Source of the DNA: Clostridia bacterium
GTDB taxonomy: Bacteria; Bacillota; Clostridia; Christensenellales; UBA3700
Direction: 5' to 3'
DNA length: 11,129 bases
NCBI GenBank assembly: GCA_900772745.1
Contig: CAAGRV010000050.1
Span: forward strand, 1 to 11,129
Positions 6,406 through 11,129 of the stretch are shown here, in pieces. Within the stretch, counting starts at the first letter, position 1. The number at the start of each line of letters is the position of its first letter. The position numbers and the translations under genes are program-made. The notes below the pieces were generated by a model, which was given only the letters and a program-made list of their open reading frames with translations, was not told the origin of the DNA and did not search any database.

Positions 6406-7397
6406 CTTCTCTTGCCTTTCTTGTAGTTGGCGCTAGCCTTTTGTTTCTTTTGCTTGTTGGCTTGTTTCATAGCCTTTTCACGCTCTTTGATTTCTTCTCT
6501 TTCCTTTTGTACAAGGAGCATTTGAATGAAGTTGTCGCTTACGTATTGACCAAAAGCCTCGTTCAAAATAATATAGAGCGAACCGCCAAATAGGAGCAAG
6601 AATACATAAGCAAACCACTTGAAGTTGCCCGCAAACATAAGTCCCATAGGAAGTCCCATCACTACCAAAATGATAAGTCCGATAGGTCCCATGATAAGTC
6701 CCAAAATGATAGCATTCTTGATAGTTGCTTTGTAACTAAAACGATAGTTGGCAACAAGTGGGTGGAACATCATAAGGAACAAACATACCGCCACGATGAC
6801 CAAACCATTGACAATTACGCCAACCCAAAGTCCAGCATTGGCACTGCCTGCGCTTGCATATCCTTTCATCATTTCGAGCACTGTCCAGCTAAAACTGGTG
6901 GCAAGCAAGCCTAGCACGGCGAAAGATATGAGGAATTTCCACCAAGACTTGGCAACGCCACGGAAGAATGTGCGGAATACGTTGAGTTTTGCGCCCCATA
7001 GAGCGTTACGACAACAATAGTATGCGCCACTCACACCCAAACCGATGAGCAAAATGCAAGGTGTAAGTGCATACAACACCATTTTTTGTCTTGTAGCATA
7101 AATTGCAACTGTGCCTGCGATAGTGTCGTCGGCTACGCCATAGCCGATGCCCAAACCACCGCTAAAATTCATACCTGCGATTGCAGCTTTTTCCAATTTT
7201 GGCAAATAAAAGAAAAACAATGCGATGAGCGGAATTGCACAAATCATAACCAAAAGATTGGTGAGTACCATCTTGGATAGATTGTGGCTGTATGCTGAAA
7301 ATACTTGTTTGATTCTGCCCTTGTATTCGACATCTCTTCCTTGTGGACTCAAATCCTTGTCGAGCTCCAACTTGTTAGCTAGTTCTACTAGTGCCAT
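6402..7397 (-). CDS. Six-pass membrane protein, YesL/DUF624-like
   Basis: This 331-residue protein has about six membrane segments, near residues 43-64, 106-128, 153-174, 188-211, 228-255 and 261-281. The pattern of a short hydrophilic N-terminus, the NLxxMICAIPLIALFFFY helix, then GAYYCCRNALWG and an FFRGVAKSWWKFL amphipathic stretch resembles YesL/DUF624 membrane proteins, which are often near transport genes but have no firm function. I put this at moderate confidence. The last 35 residues are strongly charged (KEREEIKEREKAMKQANKQ, ending KKGKRR) and probably a cytoplasmic tail. AGGAG lies 6 nt ahead of the ATG at 7397. It is the first gene of the six-gene operon, behind the promoter and dyad at 7436-7464. 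Confidence 0.72.
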   Translation of the reverse strand: MALVELANKLELDKDLSPQGRDVEYKGRIKQVFSAYSHNLSKMVLTNLLVMICAIPLIALFFFYLPKLEKAAIAGMNFSGGLGIGYGVADDTIAGTVAIYATRQKMVLYALTPCILLIGLGVSGAYYCCRNALWGAKLNVFRTFFRGVAKSWWKFLISFAVLGLLATSFSWTVLEMMKGYASAGSANAGLWVGVIVNGLVIVAVCLFLMMFHPLVANYRFSYKATIKNAIILGLIMGPIGLIILVVMGLPMGLMFAGNFKWFAYVFLLLFGGSLYIILNEAFGQYVSDNFIQMLLVQKEREEIKEREKAMKQANKQKKQKASANYKKGKRR

Positions 7398-7435
7398 AAA
7401 ATCTCCTAAATAATAGTTTATAATATTCTTTATCT

Positions 7436-7464
7436 ATCATACACTATTTGGCACCAAATATCAA
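7436..7464 (-). promoter_or_regulatory. Promoter of the six-gene minus-strand operon
   Basis: Minus-strand TTGATA (7464-7459), a 17-base spacer and TATGAT (7441-7436) fit a vegetative sigma promoter. Transcription would start near 7429, giving a leader of about 30 nt that contains the AGGAG site for the DUF624-like gene. A 16-bp dyad (7445-7460) occupies most of the spacer. Confidence 0.62.
7445..7460. promoter_or_regulatory. Operator-like 16-bp dyad inside the promoter spacer
   Basis: TATTTGGCACCAAATA is an inverted repeat with 7-base arms and a 2-base centre. It sits between the -35 and -10 boxes of the minus-strand promoter, touching the -35, where a bound repressor would block polymerase. 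A similar half-site (TGCCAAAT) occurs at 7484-7491. I cannot match it to a named regulator. Confidence 0.5.
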
Positions 7465-7516
7465 TTATATTTGTCATTTATTATGCCAAATTATCAAAAT
7501 ATTTATCAAAATTTAC

Positions 7517-7545
7517 TTTACATCAATAAAGATATGTGCTAACAT
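7517..7545 (+). promoter_or_regulatory. Promoter of the riboswitch-asd-dapA-dapB transcript
   Basis: TTTACA (7517-7522), a 17-base spacer and TAACAT (7540-7545) with TG one base ahead (7537-7538) form an extended -10 promoter. The predicted start, near 7551-7553, falls on the first bases of the riboswitch P1 helix, which supports the assignment. Confidence 0.65.
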
Positions 7546-7551
7546 TGACTT

Positions 7552-7713
7552 AGCTTGTAGAGGAGCGAGATTTATCAGTACGGAGATATGGTTGCAAGAG
7601 CCCTCCAGAAAGGAAATTTCGCCGAAGCGTATATCTTCTTGCAAGGATATATTGCTGGGCATAAAGTTAAGAGCTTTATGACTGTCATCAATCTTGATGG
7701 AGCACTAAAAGCT
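7552..7713 (+). promoter_or_regulatory. Lysine riboswitch aptamer (L box)
   Basis: The leader carries the conserved L-box core in order: TAGAGGAGCG (7558-7567), ATCAGTA (7574-7580), AGAAAGG (7607-7613), CGCCGAAGC (7620-7628) and TTGCTGGG (7652-7659). P1 closes it: AGCTTGTAG (7552-7560) pairs with CTAAAAGCT (7705-7713) with one central mismatch. Further helices are visible: TATATC/GATATA (7630-7635 with 7646-7651), CATAAAG/CTTTATG (7660-7666 with 7674-7680) and CATCA/TGATG (7686-7690 with 7695-7699). The ligand should be lysine, the end product of the pathway encoded next. Lysine binding stabilises P1, frees the terminator at 7738-7774 and shuts off asd-dapA-dapB. Confidence 0.95.
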
Positions 7714-7749
7714 GTGATAAATCATATTTTGTTTTTTATTGCAGAGTGC
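7702..7749 (+). promoter_or_regulatory. Predicted antiterminator of the lysine riboswitch
   Basis: GCACT (7702-7706) pairs with AGTGC (7745-7749), and CTGTGATA (7712-7719) pairs with TATTGCAG (7737-7744, two G-U pairs). The two helices stack with only an AAAAG bulge. This fold uses both the 3' strand of P1 and the 5' arm of the terminator, so it excludes both and would be the lysine-free, expressing state. Confidence 0.7.
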
Positions 7750-7774
7750 CTTATACAAGCATTCTGCAATTTTT
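7738..7774 (+). terminator. Intrinsic terminator of the lysine riboswitch
   Basis: ATTGCAGAGTGC (7738-7749) pairs with GCATTCTGCAAT (7759-7770), including one G-U pair, around a 9-base loop. T residues run on from the 3' arm (7770-7774). It lies 40 nt ahead of the asd start codon and is the expected regulated stop. Confidence 0.88.
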
Positions 7775-7788
7775 GTATATAATATTAG

Positions 7789-7802
7789 TGGGAAGCGTCC
7801 CA
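7789..7802 (+). other. Short hairpin just ahead of the asd ribosome binding site
   Basis: TGGGA (7789-7793) and TCCCA (7798-7802) form a 5-bp hairpin with loop AGCG, ending 2 nt before AGGAG. It follows the riboswitch terminator and could modestly affect asd translation. A TATAAT-like box (7778-7783) lies close by but has no matching -35. Confidence 0.3.
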
Positions 7803-7813
7803 AAGGAGTTATT

Positions 7814-8833
7814 ATGAAAAAATATAATATCGCTGTCGTTGGTGCGACAGGAATGGTAGGAAATAAGTTTTTGGAAGTTCTTACCGAAAAGCAACTTCCT
7901 GTAGAAAACTATTATCTCTTTGCATCTAGCAAGTCTGCTGGCAAAGTAATTGATTTTATGGGCAAATCTCATACAATCATCGAGCTCACCGAAGAAAACG
8001 TAAAAGCAACCAAGGTTGATATTGCTCTCTTTTCTGCCGGCGGTAGCGTAAGTGCAAAGTTCGCTCCAGTTTTTGCTGAGTGCGGTGCTGTCGTTATCGA
8101 CAATTCTAGCCAATGGAGAATGGACAAGGACGTTCCACTCGTTGTGCCAGAAGTAAACCCACAAGATATTGACTGGAACAACGGCATCATTGCCAATCCA
8201 AACTGCTCTACTATCCAAGCTATGCTAGTGCTCAAACCACTCCACCAAAAATATGGTATCAAGAGAGTTGTTTACAGCACATACCAAGCTGTTAGCGGTG
8301 CTGGCGTTGCTGGTTACAATGACCTATTGGACGGAATGAAGGCTTTTGCAAATGGTGAAGAATACACAACCAAAAAATTCCCTTACCAAATTGCCAACAA
8401 CGTAATTCCACAAATCGACGTTTTCCTTCCAAATGGATATACCAAAGAAGAAGAAAAAATGATCAAAGAAACCAAGAAAATCTTGGGTGATGATACAATC
8501 AAAGTAACTGCTACCACAGTTCGTGTTCCAGTTCTCAACTCTCACTCTGAGTCTATCAATATCGAGTTCAACAAGCCTTGCACTCGTGAAGGTATCGTAG
8601 AGGCTCTCACCAGCCAAAAAGGTATCGTTGTGGTTGACGAAGACGCCAACAACTTCTACCCAATGCCTATCAATGCAACAGGTCATGACGAAGTTTACGT
8701 TGGACGTATCAGACTTGATGATACAGTAGAGAGCGGATGCAATCTATGGTGCGTAGCCGACAATATTCGTAAAGGTGCTGCAAGCAATGCCGTACAAATT
8801 GCAGAATATATGATAAAAAACAACAAAATCTAA
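7814..8833 (+). CDS. asd: Aspartate-semialdehyde dehydrogenase
   Basis: This cytosolic enzyme reduces 4-aspartyl phosphate to aspartate 4-semialdehyde with NADPH, at the branch point to lysine/diaminopimelate and to threonine/methionine. The 339-residue product has the dinucleotide-binding GATGMVG (11-16 region), SSQWRMD (98-104), the catalytic cysteine C131 in NPNCST and the catalytic-type histidine H244 in RVPVLNSHSE. The length is typical. AGGAG sits 5 nt ahead of the ATG at 7814; an in-frame TTG further up (7739) lies in the terminator and is rejected. It is the first gene of the riboswitch-controlled operon, and dapA starts 11 nt after its stop. Confidence 0.97.
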   Translation: MKKYNIAVVGATGMVGNKFLEVLTEKQLPVENYYLFASSKSAGKVIDFMGKSHTIIELTEENVKATKVDIALFSAGGSVSAKFAPVFAECGAVVIDNSSQWRMDKDVPLVVPEVNPQDIDWNNGIIANPNCSTIQAMLVLKPLHQKYGIKRVVYSTYQAVSGAGVAGYNDLLDGMKAFANGEEYTTKKFPYQIANNVIPQIDVFLPNGYTKEEEKMIKETKKILGDDTIKVTATTVRVPVLNSHSESINIEFNKPCTREGIVEALTSQKGIVVVDEDANNFYPMPINATGHDEVYVGRIRLDDTVESGCNLWCVADNIRKGAASNAVQIAEYMIKNNKI

Positions 8834-8844
8834 TCGAGGTGTTT

Positions 8845-9720
8845 ATGTTCAAAGGAACAGCGACAGCCCTTATCACTCCATTCACCGAGAGCGGAGTTGA
8901 TTATGAGAGCTTTGAAAAAGTGATTGAAGCACAAATCAATGGTGGCGTCAATGCCCTAGTTGTTTGTGGTACAACAGGCGAGCCAGTGACCATGACCGAA
9001 ACTGAAAAAAAATCGGTTATGGAATGGGCAATCCGCCAAATAAATCATCGTGTACCTACCATTTTGGGTACAGGTAGCAACTGCACAGCAAGCGCTGTCG
9101 AAAATACCAAATATGCCGAATCTATCGACGCAGACGGAGTGTTGGTAGTTACTCCATACTACAACAAATGCACTCAACAAGGCTTGTATGAACACTACAA
9201 AGCAGTCAACGATTGCACCAGTCTTCCTATCATTGCCTACAACGTGCCATCTCGTACAGGAGTGAACATTTTGCCTGAGACAGCGGCAAGACTTGCTGGC
9301 TTGTCCAATATCAAAGGTATCAAAGAGGCTTGTGGCAAGCTTGACCAAATCGCTACAACATACAGCCTTATCAAAGGCAGTGACACACTACTCTATTCGG
9401 GTGATGATGGACTTGCTCTTGATATTACAGAGATTGGTGGCTTAGGCGTAATTTCCGTTGCGAGCAACGTCATTCCTAGACAAATGTCTGATATGATGCG
9501 ACTTGCTCTCGAAGGCAAATGGAGCGAGGCTCGTGCTATCGAAAACACTTACAAAAAGCTCTTCCGTAGTCTTTTCTTGGAAGTCAACCCTATCCCTGCT
9601 AAGTTCGCTTGCAGCAAAATGGGACTATGCAAGAACATTCTAAGACTTCCACTCACACCAATGAGCGGAGAGCCAAGCCAACAACTTGAAAGCGTTATGC
9701 GTGAGTTAAATCTAATCTAA
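8845..9720 (+). CDS. dapA: 4-hydroxy-tetrahydrodipicolinate synthase
   Basis: DapA condenses pyruvate with aspartate semialdehyde, the first committed step to diaminopimelate and lysine. The 291-residue TIM-barrel protein has the pyruvate-site threonines T43-T44 in GTTGEP, Y105-Y106 in TPYYNK, Y132 in AYNVPSRTG and the Schiff-base lysine K160 in IKGIKEA. I place the start at the ATG at 8845; a GTG two codons earlier (8839) overlaps the GAGG ribosome binding site. Spacing from GAGG to ATG is 5 nt. It lies 11 nt after asd and 10 nt before dapB, so it uses the semialdehyde made by its upstream neighbour. Confidence 0.97.
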   Translation: MFKGTATALITPFTESGVDYESFEKVIEAQINGGVNALVVCGTTGEPVTMTETEKKSVMEWAIRQINHRVPTILGTGSNCTASAVENTKYAESIDADGVLVVTPYYNKCTQQGLYEHYKAVNDCTSLPIIAYNVPSRTGVNILPETAARLAGLSNIKGIKEACGKLDQIATTYSLIKGSDTLLYSGDDGLALDITEIGGLGVISVASNVIPRQMSDMMRLALEGKWSEARAIENTYKKLFRSLFLEVNPIPAKFACSKMGLCKNILRLPLTPMSGEPSQQLESVMRELNLI

Positions 9721-9730
9721 GGAGAAACAA

Positions 9731-10498
9731 ATGATAAAAGTTTTGATATGGGGAATAGGCGGAAAAATGGGCAAAAATGTCTACGAATGCCTCCAAAATG
9801 AATCAGATATGGTATGCGTAGGCGGTATGGACAAATTCGCCAACCCAGCCCAATTCGATGTACCAGTATTCCAAGATGCCAGCCAAATAAACGTCGACGT
9901 GGACGTCATCATCGACTTCTCTCGCCCAGACGCCTTAGAGCCAATGATGGAATATGCTATTGCTCACAACTGCAAAGTTGTCATCGCAACCACAGGTTAC
10001 AGCATTGACCAAATCGTCCAAATTGGAAAATACAGCGAAAAGGTTGCTATATTCAAGACAGCCAACCTATCACTAGGCGTCAACCTTATGACAGCACTCT
10101 GTCGCAAGGCAAGCCAATTCCTTGGCACGAATTATGATGTCGAAATCATCGAACAACACCACAATCTCAAAGTTGACAGCCCATCAGGCACTGCCCTTGC
10201 AATCGCCAAAGCTATCAACGAAGAATATGACAACCAAAAAGAATTTGTCTATGGTCGTCACGGCAATGATACCAAACGCCAACCAAACGAGATTGGCATA
10301 CACGCCGTTCGTGGTGGTACAATCGTGGGCAAACACGAAGTTTTGTTCATCGGCAAAGACGAAGTCATCACCATATCACACGAAGCCCAAAGCAAAATGG
10401 TCTTTGCAGTAGGCGCAGTCAAAGCTGCTAGATATATATCCAAGCACAGCTGTGGTCTACACGATATGCAAGATCTCATTGCCACAATCATCGAATAA
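9731..10498 (+). CDS. dapB: 4-hydroxy-tetrahydrodipicolinate reductase
   Basis: DapB reduces the DapA product to tetrahydrodipicolinate with NAD(P)H. The 255-residue protein has the nucleotide-binding loop GIGGKMG (8-14) and the family signature EQHHNLKVDSPSGTA, with the catalytic histidine pair H143-H144, K147 and the SGT anion loop (152-154). The family's typical C-terminus (RTGL-like GLHDMQDLI) is present. AAGGAG lies 5-6 nt ahead of the ATG. It is the last gene of the operon; the genes for later steps (succinylase, acetylase or DapL route) are not here, so which branch the organism uses cannot be told. Confidence 0.97.
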   Translation: MIKVLIWGIGGKMGKNVYECLQNESDMVCVGGMDKFANPAQFDVPVFQDASQINVDVDVIIDFSRPDALEPMMEYAIAHNCKVVIATTGYSIDQIVQIGKYSEKVAIFKTANLSLGVNLMTALCRKASQFLGTNYDVEIIEQHHNLKVDSPSGTALAIAKAINEEYDNQKEFVYGRHGNDTKRQPNEIGIHAVRGGTIVGKHEVLFIGKDEVITISHEAQSKMVFAVGAVKAARYISKHSCGLHDMQDLIATIIE

Positions 10499-10522
10499 TA
10501 TTTCATCTTTTTAGAACTTTTC

Positions 10523-10560
10523 AAACAAAAATCACTACCTTCGGGTAGTGATTTTTGTTT
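10523..10560. terminator. Bidirectional intrinsic terminator between convergent genes
   Basis: A perfect 17-bp stem (10523-10539 with 10544-10560) is closed by a TTCG loop (10540-10543). The core ATCACTACC/GGTAGTGAT has A-rich and T-rich outer parts, so RNA from either strand ends in a U-rich tract. It begins 24 nt after the dapB stop, and the convergent gene stops at 10616. Confidence 0.93.
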
Positions 10561-10584
10561 ATACTTTTGTTGCCCATATTTGTA

Positions 10585-10612
10585 TTTTGTGCGATATGTA
10601 TCGACTTTTTGG
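10585..10612 (+). repeat. 28-bp dispersed repeat, copy 2 (3' of the DUF3592-like gene)
   Basis: It matches 1639-1666 at 27 of 28 bases in the same orientation. It is non-coding, lying between the stop codon of the minus-strand gene (10616) and the shared terminator. The core dyad CGATATGTATCG is at 10592-10603. Confidence 0.8.
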
Positions 10613-10615
10613 ACT

Positions 10616-11099
10616 TTATTCGTCTTTTGCAGGTGGTTTTTCGTCCTCTTGCTCTGCCTTTTTCTCTTGCTTTTTGGTGTAGGTGTTGGTAGGGCGAGTG
10701 GCAATGTTTTCGTTGCCCGCTTGCTTGATATTCATCACCTTGTCGAAAGCTTGGTCATACTTGGCTTGCAATGTTGCCATTTGTCTGCTGTATGACAACA
10801 TAAGATATTCTAAGTTGGCGGTAAGCACTTGTTTGCCCGCAAGATATTTTATATCGAACTGCCCTGCGCATTTTAGAGCCAACACTTCTTGCCAAGTAAA
10901 CTCGTTGGGAGATTTGGCATGTACAGTGTTGCCTTCCTTGTCAATATAGTTGTATTCGATAAAATATATCGACGCTTTGCCCGAAGTTACCTTAGTGTCA
11001 TAGCTTACAAAATTGGCTGTGGTTGATATACCTTGCTCTAGTATTTTCTTTTGGTCTTTGACTTGAAAAGCTCTCACAACACTGCCAAACACATCACCC
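10616..11099 (-). CDS. C-terminal part of an unidentified protein, possibly DUF3592-like
   Basis: About 160 residues are genuine; the 5' end is lost at the contig edge, where adapter sequence begins. The apparent start MCSSDL is translated adapter and must not be used. Residues about 18-95 (GISTTANFVSYDTKV, IYFIEYNYIDKEGNTVHA, FDIKYLAGKQVL) have the alternating strand pattern and late V-x-Y-type motif of DUF3592 domains, small extracytoplasmic modules of unknown role; this is a tentative match. A helical stretch follows (MLSYSRQMATLQAKYDQAFD), then a low-complexity tail rich in K, E, Q and P ending KPPAKDE. N-terminal membrane segments, common in such proteins, may be in the missing part. It is convergent with dapB. 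Confidence 0.65.
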
Positions 11100-11129
11100 A
11101 GATCGGAAGAGCACACGTCTGAACTCCAG
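11100..11129 (+). other. Illumina TruSeq adapter remnant (assembly artefact)
   Basis: The last 30 bases begin AGATCGGAAGAGCACACG and continue exactly as the standard TruSeq read-1 3' adapter. This is sequencing library sequence left at the contig end, not genome. Read in reverse it yields the well-known false peptide MCSSDL. Confidence 0.98.

Noticed and set aside
7588..7782. A 64-codon frame across the lysine riboswitch
   Set aside because: The region is fully explained by the aptamer and terminator, and no ribosome binding site precedes it.
7778..7783. TATAAT as a second asd promoter below the riboswitch
   Set aside because: No -35-like box lies 16-18 bases upstream; that place is occupied by the terminator hairpin.

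Overview
The window looks like a chromosomal piece from a low-G+C Gram-positive-type bacterium (Bacillota, probably Clostridia-like; inference). The reasons are a lysine riboswitch ahead of asd-dapA-dapB, strong AGGAG-type ribosome binding sites, tightly packed operons, the standard bacterial code with TAA, TAG and TGA all used as stops, and an Hsp33 with the zinc redox switch. It is a short-read assembly contig: its last 30 bases (11100-11129) are Illumina adapter, not genome.

Left and centre (1-7397, minus strand). A six-gene operon starts at a promoter near 7436-7464. It encodes, in order, a six-pass membrane protein resembling YesL/DUF624, a class I SAM methyltransferase, the redox chaperone Hsp33 (hslO), a 559-residue TPR-type protein, an HD-domain phosphohydrolase and a YkvI-like transporter. 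The first five genes overlap or lie within 16 nt of each other; the sixth follows after 30 nt. A second unit with its own strong promoter (1401-1429) carries pgsA (phosphatidylglycerophosphate synthase), an overlapping 73-residue two-helix membrane protein, and the first 129 codons of valS, which stops early close to the contig end.

Divergent control region (7398-7813). On the minus side there is a TTGATA-17-TATGAT promoter whose spacer is filled by a 16-bp dyad, which looks like an operator for the six-gene operon. On the plus side there is a TTTACA-17-TAACAT promoter with an extended -10, then a complete lysine riboswitch with aptamer, a predictable antiterminator, and an intrinsic terminator.

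Right (7814-10560, plus strand). asd, dapA and dapB are three steps in a row from aspartyl phosphate to tetrahydrodipicolinate, serving lysine and diaminopimelate (cell wall) synthesis. The riboswitch should turn them off when lysine is plentiful. The operon ends at a perfect 17-bp hairpin with a TTCG loop that can serve both strands. A convergent minus-strand gene, possibly DUF3592-like and cut by the contig end, lies beyond it.

No defence system, mobile element, CRISPR array, tRNA or rRNA is visible. The least explained signals are a 28-bp near-identical repeat found in two unrelated places (1639-1666 and 10585-10612), the operator-like dyad, and the early end of valS.
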